DNA of 57,581 bases from Petrachloros mirabilis ULC683 (GCF_009939295.1 NZ_WVIC01000029.1:1-57581), one strand, 5' to 3'. Shown: positions 8,533 to 16,251, numbered from the stretch's first letter. The notes: a model not told the origin generated them from the letters alone. Program-made: numbers and translations.

Positions 8533-9729
8533 TCAACAGGCCGAACCTGAAACAGCTACCTTGCAACCAGCCAGGTCTTTTAGATAAGTAGCCGTCTTTT
8601 CAACCCCCTGAAAATCGAACGATCGGGGGGTGGGTTGCTGCCTCAAGCACTCTAAAACCCGTTCAGCAAAGCGCTCTGGTTGTAAATCCTCTGGGCGAAT
8701 CACCCGGATAATGCCCAATGCTTCTAAGCGTTCGGCTCGTAGGCTTTGCTCTTGATCGTCATTGCCAGTGAAAGGCAACATCATCGCCCGCACGCCACAG
8801 GTCAGCACATTCATGGTGGTGTTGTAGCCCGCCATGCTAATAGACAGGTCGGCCTGGGTTAAGTAACTCAGCAGATTGGGGGTATAGCGCTGGAGCACCA
8901 CATTGGGGCACTGAGCCGCCTGGGCTTGCAGTTGTGTAAACACCGCTAAGGGCACAAAAGGACCCGCAAAAATCAGTAGTTGGTGGGGCAAGTGCGCTAG
9001 AAACGGGGCGGCTGCGGCCACACAAAACAGCAGTTCATGGCCAAACCGTCCGCCGCCCACGCTGGTGACAATCAGGGGTCGGTCGGGGTTGATCTGAGCC
9101 AAGTCCGCGTCTAGTCCAGCGTCTAGTTCAGCAGGTTGTTGCACCACATAGCCGGTGTAATGAACGGGACAATGTAAATCTTGCACCCGAGAAAAACTCA
9201 ACTCTAGGGGCTGAAACGTGGGGTCGCCATGGATGAGCAATAGATCAAAATACTGATTCATTAACCGACAGATTTTGGCTTCATGGCGGGTCTGGTCTTG
9301 CTTGGTGACCACAATATCGCGCAGGCTACAGACAACTTTGCACCCCCTAGCCTTGGCAGCTTCTAGGCAGGGAATCAGCTCCGCTGAAAAGCGCCGCCGT
9401 CCAAAGGGAAACAACTCAACCACCAAAATGTCGGGTTGAACTTCATCTAAAAGCGTCAGCAACTGCGCTGTGCGAGCCGCAAATACGTCTGCCAAGCTTT
9501 GGTTGGCGTCAATGACTTCTAGGGACTGAAACGCTGGATCCGTTGCGATCGCAGGCAAGTTCACCACCCTGACCCCAGCAGGAGTCGGGAACGCTTCTAT
9601 CACCCGACCCCCGTTCACGAAGCACACCTCAAAGTCAGCCAGGAGCCCGCGCACAATTTCCATGCTGCGAATCAGGTGGCCAATACCCAAAATATGCTGG
9701 CAATAGAACAGAATTTTTGGCTTTTTCAT
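8533..9729 (-). CDS. MurG-like GT-B glycosyltransferase
   Basis: A 398-residue GT-B-fold transferase, paralogous to the N-terminal half of the 832-residue protein downstream. Both start with a lysine-rich strand followed by ILFYCQHILGIGHLIRS. Both carry RDIVVTK near residue 140, TSVGGGRFG near 225 and the donor-site stretch LSISMAGYNTTMNVL near 300, typical of MurG/UDP-glucuronosyltransferase-like enzymes. It overlaps the upstream gene by four bases (9726-9729), which argues for translational coupling, and lies 54 bp before the fused gene. It probably transfers one sugar of the glycan made by this cluster. The specific donor is not visible. Confidence 0.85.
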   Translation of the reverse strand: MKKPKILFYCQHILGIGHLIRSMEIVRGLLADFEVCFVNGGRVIEAFPTPAGVRVVNLPAIATDPAFQSLEVIDANQSLADVFAARTAQLLTLLDEVQPDILVVELFPFGRRRFSAELIPCLEAAKARGCKVVCSLRDIVVTKQDQTRHEAKICRLMNQYFDLLLIHGDPTFQPLELSFSRVQDLHCPVHYTGYVVQQPAELDAGLDADLAQINPDRPLIVTSVGGGRFGHELLFCVAAAAPFLAHLPHQLLIFAGPFVPLAVFTQLQAQAAQCPNVVLQRYTPNLLSYLTQADLSISMAGYNTTMNVLTCGVRAMMLPFTGNDDQEQSLRAERLEALGIIRVIRPEDLQPERFAERVLECLRQQPTPRSFDFQGVEKTATYLKDLAGCKVAVSGSAC

Positions 9730-10967
9730 GAGACGGCAACCTCGACGTTAGAAAACACATGGGGGTGAATGAACCGATCAAAACAGCAGGGTTTTGGCTT
9801 AAGCAGCCCCAGCATTAAGTTGGTAATTCGGGGCAGGGCATCCATATCGATGGCAGTGGGGGGCTGACTCATTGGCGCGGCCAACTGAGACAGCAGCGAC
9901 TGCATCAGCGCCTCTGGGGTCAGATGGTCTGGGTGGATGACTTCAAACAGACCCATCTGCGCCATACGCTCAGCCCTGATCCACTGCTCCTGAACCGGCT
10001 CAGTTCGGGGCACGATGATGGCGCGCTTGCCCAGCGACAGAATTTCACAGACGGTGTTGTAGCCCCCCATAGACACCACGGCATCGGCAGCGACCATATA
10101 GCTGGCCAGGTCATCGGTAAAGTCAAGCCACTGGGTTCGGGGAGTGGTCTCAATGTGCCGGAGCAGCATGGGTTTTTGGGCGGCGGGTAGTTCTGGACCC
10201 CCAATAATCACACTGGTCAGGGTTTGGTCAGGGGGCAACATGGCCAGGGCTTGCAGATAGGTGTTCACCAGGCGAAAGCCATCGCCACCCCCGCCGGGGG
10301 TCACCAGAACCAGGGGGTCGGTGGCACTCAGCCCTAAAGACTGACGCATCTCTAGGGCACTGCGCCGTCCACAGCCCCGGCGCACATAGCCCGTGAACCG
10401 AGTTTTAGCTCGCAGCCCTGGCGGAAACTGATAGTGCTGGGGAGCATCGAAAATATCGGGGGTGCCCACAATCCACACTTGGTCGTAGTGGTTTTCAGCG
10501 GTGGTGTAGTAGTGGTGGTGCTGCCACTGAGCCACGGTCGCCTCGGGGCTGTCTAAAATATCGCGCAGCAGCAGCACTCGTCGGGCCTCGGGGCGGTAGC
10601 GCTGGAGGTCGTCAAGGGTTGGCTGGAGTTCTCCTTTGAGGCCGTCGGGCTTTTTATCGACCAGCAGCAGATCGGGTTGGAAATGAGCAGCCACCGTGCG
10701 AATCAACTGCGATCGCAGTTGCACCGTTTCATCAACCTCAGTATGCAGAAACCGAACCCCCAGGGTGCCCACCTCATCCCGCCCCAGACAGGGCAGCTTA
10801 ATGTAATCAAGTCCCTTAGGCAGCCGCAGTTGGTGCAGCGCCGCCGAGCCAGAAACCACCAGAATAGAAAGATCTGGCAGTGCCTTGAGCAGGTAGTCGC
10901 AAATCGCCATCATGCGGCGAATATTGCCTAGCCCAAAGGCATCGTGGGAGTAAACCATGAGTTTCAT
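9726..10967 (-). CDS. MurG-like GT-B glycosyltransferase, first gene of the glycan cluster
   Basis: A 413-residue GT-B-like transferase, more distant from the next two. It has the N-terminal MVYSHDAFGLGNIRRM loop, LVTPGGGGDGF near residue 240 and the donor-site motif VVSMGGYNTVCEIL near 310. I place the start at 10967 (MKLMVYSHD) rather than six bases upstream, because GGGGA lies seven bases before this ATG on the minus strand, while the upstream ATG nearly abuts it. It is the first gene of the minus-strand run, so the cluster's promoter should lie between about 10970 and 11360. Overlap with the next gene suggests coupled expression. Function is inferred from the fold and the neighbours. Confidence 0.83.
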   Translation of the reverse strand: MKLMVYSHDAFGLGNIRRMMAICDYLLKALPDLSILVVSGSAALHQLRLPKGLDYIKLPCLGRDEVGTLGVRFLHTEVDETVQLRSQLIRTVAAHFQPDLLLVDKKPDGLKGELQPTLDDLQRYRPEARRVLLLRDILDSPEATVAQWQHHHYYTTAENHYDQVWIVGTPDIFDAPQHYQFPPGLRAKTRFTGYVRRGCGRRSALEMRQSLGLSATDPLVLVTPGGGGDGFRLVNTYLQALAMLPPDQTLTSVIIGGPELPAAQKPMLLRHIETTPRTQWLDFTDDLASYMVAADAVVSMGGYNTVCEILSLGKRAIIVPRTEPVQEQWIRAERMAQMGLFEVIHPDHLTPEALMQSLLSQLAAPMSQPPTAIDMDALPRITNLMLGLLKPKPCCFDRFIHPHVFSNVEVAVS

Positions 10968-11170
10968 AGGCATATCCCCATAGGGACAGTAAAAGCACGA
11001 AATGTGAAGCTCTGATGAGCAACTGATGCCTACTATTCCTGATACCTTTAAGAGCCGGATGAATTTTTTATGAGAACCCCTTCATGAGAACTCATGAAAC
11101 TAAAATGAGAGGTTTCTTAACTGTCAGGTAGGCGCGATCGCCATCTTCAATTTGTGGAGTTCGACAGCTC

Positions 11171-11262
11171 TCGCCTGCGCTCACCCCAACCCCTCTGCCA
11201 ACATTACACTTTGCAGGCACACCCCGCGAGGGGCTAAAACCTTGAATTTCAGTCCTGCCTGC
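11171..11262. repeat. Degraded copy of the CTCACCCCAACCCCTCT repeat
   Basis: Part of the gene-poor gap 10974-11517. GCTCACCCCAACCCCTCTGCC matches the start of the repeat found inside the fused glycosyltransferase gene, and GAGGGGCTAAAACCTTGAAT matches its middle. The inner palindrome has been replaced and the right arm is lost, so it is a decayed copy. Apart from this and the CHAT remnant that follows, I see no gene in the gap; it should hold the promoter of the glycan cluster. Confidence 0.6.
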
Positions 11263-11339
11263 TAGCGTGAGTGATCTACTTTTGCCAAAGGTAGTTGTGG
11301 CTGAAGTATTCTAGTGGTGGTCTGTCTGCCTCGTCGGAT

Positions 11340-11456
11340 TGCATAAACCGCTGCACCAGCGACCGTCTACCAGTCCCTCAGCAGACAACGGTTAGTCAGA
11401 ACTATCGCCATCCCTACTACTGGGCACCCTTTATCCTCACGGGCAATCGCTGGTAG
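11340..11456 (+). pseudogene. Remnant of a CHAT-domain protein (C-terminal tail only)
   Basis: Reading the plus strand in the frame ending with TAG at 11454-11456 gives a tail ending YRHPYYWAPFILTGNRW. This is the conserved end of CHAT protease domains. The intact CHAT protein in this window (13963-15756) ends HPYYWASFVLIGNGL at the same place. No upstream start, TPR region or catalytic His/Cys is left; the open frame covers only about 40 codons. This is the 3' scar of a deleted CHAT gene next to the STAND gene. Confidence 0.65.
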
Positions 11457-11517
11457 AAGACAGCCTGGGGCTTGATAGACTGGTGGATATTCTCTCTGTC
11501 CAGCGTTTTGGGGTTTA

Positions 11518-12438
11518 ATGGCAGACTCGCTTCGGGCTTCTGAACAGGGACTCAAAATTGTGGATGAGGCTCGCCGCAAAAGGGGCTGGAATAAAACGGC
11601 GGCCTCTTGGTGCAATGCAGCAGCTACGGCTGAAGCTACACTGAAACGGTTCTGGCGTGGTTTGCCGATTTTGCGGGATACGTTTATTGAGATTTGTGCG
11701 GCGGTAGGGGTTACCGATTGGGAGGCGATCGCAGCCTCTGAGTTAGACCTGACCATGGAGCATTGGTGGGCGGGTCGCCGTGCCTTGCTCCGGGACTTAA
11801 CGGCGGTGTTGCAGGGGGACTGTCGCCTGCTAGTGATTACGGGTATCACGGGACTGGGTAAAACCGCTCTGGGCAATCGTCTGGCTGTAGATTTTGGAGA
11901 TCCCTGGCAAAAAGATGGGGTCAATTTTGATGCCTATGAACAGCCCCCTACCTTTGTCACGGTGGCAACGCAGTGGTTACAGTCATGGCACGAGGCACCC
12001 ACAACGGAGGAGCAGCAAAACCCAGAAATGCTGCGGCACCGGCTGATCCAAAAACTCAAACAGGAGCCCTATTGGCTCCAAATTGACCCCCTCAAGATTC
12101 ACGCCTATACCCGCACCTTGGCCAGGCAGGTGCAGGCCAGGGTCGAAAAAGCCTTTGAGCGGCTGCGTCGAGATGCCTTTGATGCCTATGTGCTTTTGTG
12201 TCAAGTGGCCATTTATCGAGAGCCCGTGTCTGAGACCTTCTGGCTTAGCCATCTCCAAGACTATCCCTGGTACTTCGAGCCAGCACGACAGGAAGCCGCC
12301 CTCGATGCCTTGCGCGATCGCTACCTGGTTGAAGAACAACTCATCGAGGACGAAGTTCGCCTGAGGCTGCATACCTTGATTCGGAGCGTGGCACTGGAGC
12401 ACCTCAAGAAGCTAGAGATGCCCCAGCCGCCGTCTTAA
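11518..12438 (+). CDS. STAND-type (NB-ARC-like) NTPase, apparently shortened internally
   Basis: A 306-residue protein. Residues 1-80 form an N-terminal helical domain (KRGWNKTAASWCNAA then ATLKRFWRG, resembling a winged-helix/HTH module seen in cyanobacterial STAND proteins). A P-loop follows at about 105-112 (GITGLGKT), and EPYWLQID (about 181-188) resembles a Walker B strand. The chain then jumps at once into a region normally far downstream, KIHAYTRTLARQV and VEKAFERLR, the winged-helix segment that follows the ARC part of NB-ARC. The sensor-1 Arg and the GLPL-like motif are missing, as are any C-terminal sensor repeats. From memory of the family this looks like an in-frame internal deletion. 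Full-length members are signal-responsive switches in defence or cell death. Activity of this form is doubtful. Confidence 0.6.
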   Translation: MADSLRASEQGLKIVDEARRKRGWNKTAASWCNAAATAEATLKRFWRGLPILRDTFIEICAAVGVTDWEAIAASELDLTMEHWWAGRRALLRDLTAVLQGDCRLLVITGITGLGKTALGNRLAVDFGDPWQKDGVNFDAYEQPPTFVTVATQWLQSWHEAPTTEEQQNPEMLRHRLIQKLKQEPYWLQIDPLKIHAYTRTLARQVQARVEKAFERLRRDAFDAYVLLCQVAIYREPVSETFWLSHLQDYPWYFEPARQEAALDALRDRYLVEEQLIEDEVRLRLHTLIRSVALEHLKKLEMPQPPS

Positions 12439-12441
12439 TTC

Positions 12442-12897
12442 TCAAGTCTCGGCAAGTTTAGCTTCAAGCTGCCTTAAATCAAGATAGCGATCCGCAAGCT
12501 GAATCAATTGGGGGCTGGTATCTTCACTGTGGCTCAAGAGTTCCACCCGCAATCTGGCGCGATGGATGAGGTTGACGGCCACCATAAAATCGCTATCACC
12601 ACTGGCCAGTACCAGGGTGTCATAGGCGCGTTTGAAGGTCAGCTCAATGATTTTGAAGGCGATTTCTAGATCGACATTACACTTCTCACGGTGATCAGAT
12701 TGCTGCACCTTGGGTTTGGTGATCACGGTATAGCCGAGTTGTCTCAGATTTCCGACATTGTAGTCATCTTGAGCTGTGTAAGCAAAGGCTCGGACTGCGG
12801 TCGCTTCCGACTGCACAAGCTGCAAGAGTTTGGCGTAGTCAATTTTGGTCTTGGACAGTTTTTTCATCGAGCGTTCGATGTTGGCACAGTCCACCAC
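12442..12897 (-). CDS. NYN/LabA-like (DUF88) nuclease-fold protein
   Basis: About 151 residues with the NYN (PIN-like) fold. The first acidic site is VDCANIERS, the middle strand-helix is DDYNVGNLRQLGYTVITKP, and KCNVDLEIAFKI and LVLASGDSDFMVAV supply the Asp residues that bind metal in LabA/DUF88 proteins. Family members are ribonuclease-like; LabA itself affects clock output in cyanobacteria. The only available starts are two adjacent GTG codons (12897 or 12894) directly before the first catalytic Asp, so the first beta strand is very short. Either the start is unusual or the 5' end has been lost. It converges with the STAND gene, with three bases between the stop codons. Confidence 0.72.
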   Translation of the reverse strand: MVDCANIERSMKKLSKTKIDYAKLLQLVQSEATAVRAFAYTAQDDYNVGNLRQLGYTVITKPKVQQSDHREKCNVDLEIAFKIIELTFKRAYDTLVLASGDSDFMVAVNLIHRARLRVELLSHSEDTSPQLIQLADRYLDLRQLEAKLAET

Positions 12898-13096
12898 TAG
12901 AATACTTCAGCTCACTTTTGACTCAGTTTTTGTAACCACACTTAGAGGCAGTTTAACTGGACTGTACATAGTTTCCGCTTGGGTCTTGGGCACCGAGCCA
13001 GCCTCGCACGACTATCCCCTGCCAAAGCTGGGATATGCCAGTTCTGCCAGTCGTCAGAAGTACCTGAGCTTGGTGACGCCCAGCCAATAGGGGATG

Positions 13097-13166
13097 TTGT
13101 TCTTTTGGATAGATTATTTGAGCAACTCAACAGTCACCATAGCTATAAACAGAAGTCTCAATCACA
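13097..13166. repeat. Composite repeat: module P (13097-13141) and module Q (13136-13166)
   Basis: Two short modules meet here. Module P starts TTGTTCTTTTGGATAGATTA and runs about 46 bp; it recurs at 13799-13843 with about six mismatches. Module Q (ACCATAGCTATAAACAGAAG, 31 bp) recurs at 15762-15792 with one mismatch. The junction overlaps the 3' end of the small antitoxin-like gene. No gene is recognised in the rest of the gap 12898-13126. Confidence 0.75.
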
Positions 13167-13357
13167 CGGTCTGGCTCCTTGCCGTCCAAAATAATCCGTT
13201 GCAAACGCTCCACAATCTCTGGGGAGAAAAATTGCTCCCCAGTTTCCTCATTCACACGAGCAGGAACATTCTCAACCAGGAAGAACTTTCCATTCAGTTC
13301 TAGCGTATAAATTACCTGCTTTTCCACTAGCGGTTCTTGCCAATCACTACCCATCAT
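13127..13357 (-). CDS. MqsA/YgiT-like antitoxin without the zinc finger
   Basis: A 76-residue protein containing the segment VPARVNEETGEQFFSPEIV, the conserved motif that follows the CxxC zinc finger in YgiT/MqsA-type antitoxins. The zinc-binding cysteines and the C-terminal HTH of MqsA are absent; this short form is common beside DUF4258 toxins. It overlaps the 3' end of the upstream DUF4258 gene by 11 bp, so the toxin is translated first. The last codons run into repeat module Q (13136-13166), which means the C-terminus (YSYGDC) may have been altered by repeat insertion. DNA-binding ability is not evident. Confidence 0.7.
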   Translation of the reverse strand: MMGSDWQEPLVEKQVIYTLELNGKFFLVENVPARVNEETGEQFFSPEIVERLQRIILDGKEPDRVIETSVYSYGDC

Positions 13358-13676
13358 TGTTGCTGGTTCTCCTTACTGTGAAGTTGTCATTCCATCGCTC
13401 AGGATCGGGTTCATATACAGTGATAATTTTAATCAAGGGTCGAGTGGGATAGCTGCATTGAACATGAATTGCCCGCCCCACCTGAGTCACGCCACAAATG
13501 AGACAACTTGAACCATACTTATCGGTGGGATAGTCTTCAATAAGTTGACCGTTAGCAATTACTTCCTTAATCTCATGTACTCGAATCTGACGCAAGATAG
13601 ACTGATCAGCAGCGTGCTTTGAGAACTCAAACTCATTGCTGGCAATCTTACGGCGAATTTCTTTAATTTCTAGCAT
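13347..13676 (-). CDS. DUF4258 toxin-like protein
   Basis: A 109-residue DUF4258 protein, a RelE/BrnT-like fold often acting as an mRNA-cleaving toxin. Recognisable parts are FEFSKHAADQSILRQI (the family's H-A motif near residue 20), EVIANGQLIEDYP and KIITVYEPDPERW at the C-terminus. The start at 13676 (MLEIKEIRRK) fits the family; a 14-codon upstream extension would be encoded by a family A repeat fragment and is discarded. Paired with the MqsA-like gene it forms a candidate type II toxin-antitoxin module in the accessory island. No activity is proven by the sequence. Confidence 0.75.
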   Translation of the reverse strand: MLEIKEIRRKIASNEFEFSKHAADQSILRQIRVHEIKEVIANGQLIEDYPTDKYGSSCLICGVTQVGRAIHVQCSYPTRPLIKIITVYEPDPERWNDNFTVRRTSNNDG

Positions 13677-13682
13677 GAACCT

Positions 13683-13785
13683 GACCCTATTCCCCCCAGA
13701 ATTAAGCCTTTCGGGCACGCTGCGCGAGGGGCGCTAGGGGGGCGAGTGCAAGATCTAGGCACCTTTTCAAATACTCTCTGAGACA
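13683..13785. repeat. Half copy of the family A repeat
   Basis: CCCCCCAGAATT followed by a GCGCTAGGGGGGCGAGTGCAAG arm and ACTCTCTGAG. The right arm matches the half element at about 42705-42765 (GGCAAGTGCAAGGTCTAAGC) and, inverted, the left arm of the copy at 46.72 kb. It lies just upstream of the DUF4258 gene and may supply or disturb its promoter. Confidence 0.65.
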
Positions 13786-13798
13786 ACGCGGGCTTATC

Positions 13799-13843
13799 TT
13801 GTTCTTTCAGATATATTATTTGAGAGACTCAACAATCACCATA
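13799..13843. repeat. Second copy of module P
   Basis: TTGTTCTTTCAGATATATTA and the following 25 bp match 13097-13141. It lies 120 bp upstream of the CHAT-TPR gene. With the Q copy just after the CHAT gene (15762-15792), the P and Q modules bracket the toxin-antitoxin and CHAT genes. Confidence 0.7.
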
Positions 13844-13962
13844 CGGGTTACATTTCTTGTTACAACCCAAAGAGGTTACAGTTTTGGCAACTCTGGCAAG
13901 TTTACTCAGTCCTTGAACTAGGATTAAGACATCTTTGGCACCCAGTCTATTTGGGTTTTTCT

Positions 13963-15756
13963 ATGAAGAAATCTCTACGCTTGAGCCTGCTGAGCTTCCT
14001 AATGGTTGGAGCTGACTTCACCGAATCTGGAGCCTGGGGAAATCAAGCGTCCCAATGGAGTCGGGGCATGGTGCTGGCTCAGACCTTAGGGGTTGAGCTA
14101 GAACAGCAGGCCGACCAACTCAATCAAGCGGGCATAGCGCTCTATCAACAGGGAGAAGTGCAGGCGGCATTGGCACAGTTTCAGAAAGCTGCCGAAATCT
14201 ACAAACGCTTGGGCGATCGCAGCGGCGAGGCTACCACCCTCAACAATATTGGCTGGATTTTCTCAGAAACCCAGCCCGAACTGGCCATCATCTTCCTTAA
14301 GCAATCTGTTAACACCACCGAATCTTTGCGCGACGAGATTCGGGGGCTGCCCACAGACCTGCAACAGACCTATACCCAAACCGTTGAATTCTCATATCGC
14401 AAACTGGCCGACCTCCTGTTGCAAGCCGATCGGGTACTCGAAGCTCAGCAGGTGCTCGACCTGCTCAAAGTTCAGGAACTCGAAGACTATCTCAGCACCG
14501 TCCGGGGCAATGCCGAAACTCGCAAAGGGGTCATTGTTCTGCGCTCTGAGCAAGAGATTCTGGCTCAATTTGATGCTCGCCAAACCAGCGCCATCGAGTT
14601 GGGCAATGAACTCGCCCAACTGCGCCAGATTCCCGAAGCCCAGCGTACCCCTGCCCAGCAACAGCGCCTTGTCCAGTTAGACACACTGCAAAACACCCTC
14701 AACCAAGACTTCAATGAATTTCTGCGCAGCCCTTCTGTGCAGGCTGCCCTAGATCAACTCAGCCGCACCGCCCTGCGCCAAGCCGTTGACCTCGCTGACC
14801 TGAACGCCCAACGCCAACAGCTCCAAGACCTAAATGCGGTTCTGCTCTATCCTTTCATTCTCGATGACCGCCTGGAGCTGATTATCACCACCCCCCAATC
14901 CGCCCCCCTGCGCCGCACCGTTCCCGTTGCTAAAACTGACCTAAATCGCACCATTGTCACCTTTCTCCATGACCAAGAGCAATGGCTGATTCAACGGTTT
15001 CGGGTCAACAACATCACAGCTAAATCCTTGAGCAGCCTCAGCCGCCAATCGGCATTGAACTTGAACATCCTGGCTGGAGCCTTTGTGAAGGGTGCCTACC
15101 AGTTCCGAGTGGGCACCGAGCAATTTAACTTCAATGGGTTGCCCTTTGCCGGACAAGAAGTGGCTCAGTTAGTGGCGGCTTTTCCGGGGACAACTCACTT
15201 TGTTGATCGTGACTTTAGCCTGGCGGCGGTGCAGCCGCGCATGGGTGACCACAGCATTTTGCACCTGGCCACCCATGCGGCTTTTGTGCCGGGGCAACCA
15301 GAAGATTCATTTGTGTTATTTGGCAATGGAGACCGGGCGACACTGCGCGATATTGCCAATTGGTCATTGTTTAATGTGGATTTAGTGGTGCTGAGTGCCT
15401 GCGAAACGGGTCTGGGTGGCAATTTTGGCAACGGGGAAGAGATTCTGGGGTTGGGGTATCAATTCCAGCAGCAGGGGGCAAAGGCGACGATTGCTTCTTT
15501 GTGGAAGGTAGATGATGGGGGCACCCAGGCGCTGATGGAGGTCTTCTATAACCTTTTGCAGCCAGGGAATGTGTCCAAGGTGGAGGCACTGCGGCAGGCG
15601 CAGTTGGCGCTGATTCATAGTCAGCAGCCAACTTCAGGGGGCAGGCGGGGGGCAGCACCTGATTGGGAGGAACTGGCTTTGCCCCCAGGGGTGCAGAAAA
15701 GTCTCAATCACCCCTACTACTGGGCTTCGTTTGTCTTAATTGGCAATGGTCTGTGA
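13963..15756 (+). CDS. CHAT-domain protein with TPR region and signal peptide
   Basis: A 597-residue protein. MKKSLRLSLLSFLMVGADF is a Sec-type signal peptide, so export to the periplasm is likely. Residues about 50-170 hold degenerate TPR helices (QAGIALYQQGEVQAALAQF). A helical middle follows, then a caspase-like CHAT domain from about 330. The catalytic dyad is visible: His in LHLATHAAF (about 435) and Cys in VVLSACETGLG (about 485). The C-terminus HPYYWASFVLIGNGL is the usual end. I use the ATG at 13963; the frame is open to a TTG four codons earlier. CHAT proteases of cyanobacteria are thought to act in signalling or cell death. The gene is bracketed by short repeats, suggesting it was moved in. 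Confidence 0.9.
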   Translation: MKKSLRLSLLSFLMVGADFTESGAWGNQASQWSRGMVLAQTLGVELEQQADQLNQAGIALYQQGEVQAALAQFQKAAEIYKRLGDRSGEATTLNNIGWIFSETQPELAIIFLKQSVNTTESLRDEIRGLPTDLQQTYTQTVEFSYRKLADLLLQADRVLEAQQVLDLLKVQELEDYLSTVRGNAETRKGVIVLRSEQEILAQFDARQTSAIELGNELAQLRQIPEAQRTPAQQQRLVQLDTLQNTLNQDFNEFLRSPSVQAALDQLSRTALRQAVDLADLNAQRQQLQDLNAVLLYPFILDDRLELIITTPQSAPLRRTVPVAKTDLNRTIVTFLHDQEQWLIQRFRVNNITAKSLSSLSRQSALNLNILAGAFVKGAYQFRVGTEQFNFNGLPFAGQEVAQLVAAFPGTTHFVDRDFSLAAVQPRMGDHSILHLATHAAFVPGQPEDSFVLFGNGDRATLRDIANWSLFNVDLVVLSACETGLGGNFGNGEEILGLGYQFQQQGAKATIASLWKVDDGGTQALMEVFYNLLQPGNVSKVEALRQAQLALIHSQQPTSGGRRGAAPDWEELALPPGVQKSLNHPYYWASFVLIGNGL

Positions 15757-15761
15757 GCTTG

Positions 15762-15792
15762 ACCATAGCTATAAACAGAAGTTTCAATCACA
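15762..15792. repeat. Second copy of module Q
   Basis: ACCATAGCTATAAACAGAAG and the next 11 bases match 13136-13166 with one mismatch. It starts six bases after the CHAT stop codon. Same orientation as the first copy. Confidence 0.75.
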
Positions 15793-15892
15793 AATCAACG
15801 GTATCAGCTATCTCAACGCCCATAACGACAAGCATCGCCCTCTACGAAAGAGCGCAATCGGCACTGATTTACTCCAACTGTTCTATATGAGA

Positions 15893-15924
15893 TTGACCAA
15901 TTCCTCTCAAAATGAGAGAATTGG
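15893..15924. promoter_or_regulatory. Palindromic operator and possible promoter of higBA
   Basis: CCAATTCCTCTCA (15897-15909), three A residues, then TGAGAGAATTGG (15913-15924) form an almost perfect inverted repeat 28 bp before the higB ATG. A -35-like TTGACC (15893-15898) and a weak -10-like GAGAAT (15916-15921), 17 bp apart, overlap it. An XRE-type antitoxin such as HigA normally represses its own operon through this kind of palindrome. Confidence 0.5.
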
Positions 15925-15951
15925 AAATGAAATCGTGCAGTAGTTCACTCA

Positions 15952-16251
15952 ATGCATCTCATCTCGATTCGCAATTTGCGAAAAGATTCGTCACAATATC
16001 CTCATCTCAAACAGATAATAAATGAATGGTATTCAACACTTAGAAAAGCAGAATGGCAAAGCTTAGAGGATGTGCGTAGAATCTACAAAAATGCTGAAGC
16101 TGTCGGCAATTTCACAGTTTTTAATATCAAGGGAAACAATTATCGACTCATCGTTGGAATTGACTATGAAAATCAGGTAGTTTACTATAAATATCTTCTG
16201 ACTCATGCTGAATACAATAGGAATAAATGGAAAAATGACCCTTACTTTTGA
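15952..16251 (+). CDS. higB: HigB-type mRNA interferase toxin
   Basis: A 99-residue RelE/HigB-superfamily toxin that would cleave translated mRNA at the ribosome. The short basic protein starts MHLISIRNLRKDSSQYPHL. It has WQSLEDVRRIYKNAEAVGN in the middle, the core strand NNYRLIVGIDYENQVVYYKY, and ends THAEYNRNKW, the HigB-type C-terminal Lys/Tyr/His pattern. It precedes its antitoxin and overlaps it by 17 bp, the usual inverted order of higBA. Base composition is more AT-rich than in neighbouring genes, which fits recent transfer. Confidence 0.88.
   Translation: MHLISIRNLRKDSSQYPHLKQIINEWYSTLRKAEWQSLEDVRRIYKNAEAVGNFTVFNIKGNNYRLIVGIDYENQVVYYKYLLTHAEYNRNKWKNDPYF

Noticed and set aside
13963-15756. 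CHAT-TPR protein as a Csx29-like partner of a type III CRISPR nuclease
   Set aside because: It has a signal peptide and is 38 kb from the RAMP operon, with no gRAMP gene next to it. An ordinary exported cyanobacterial CHAT protein fits better.
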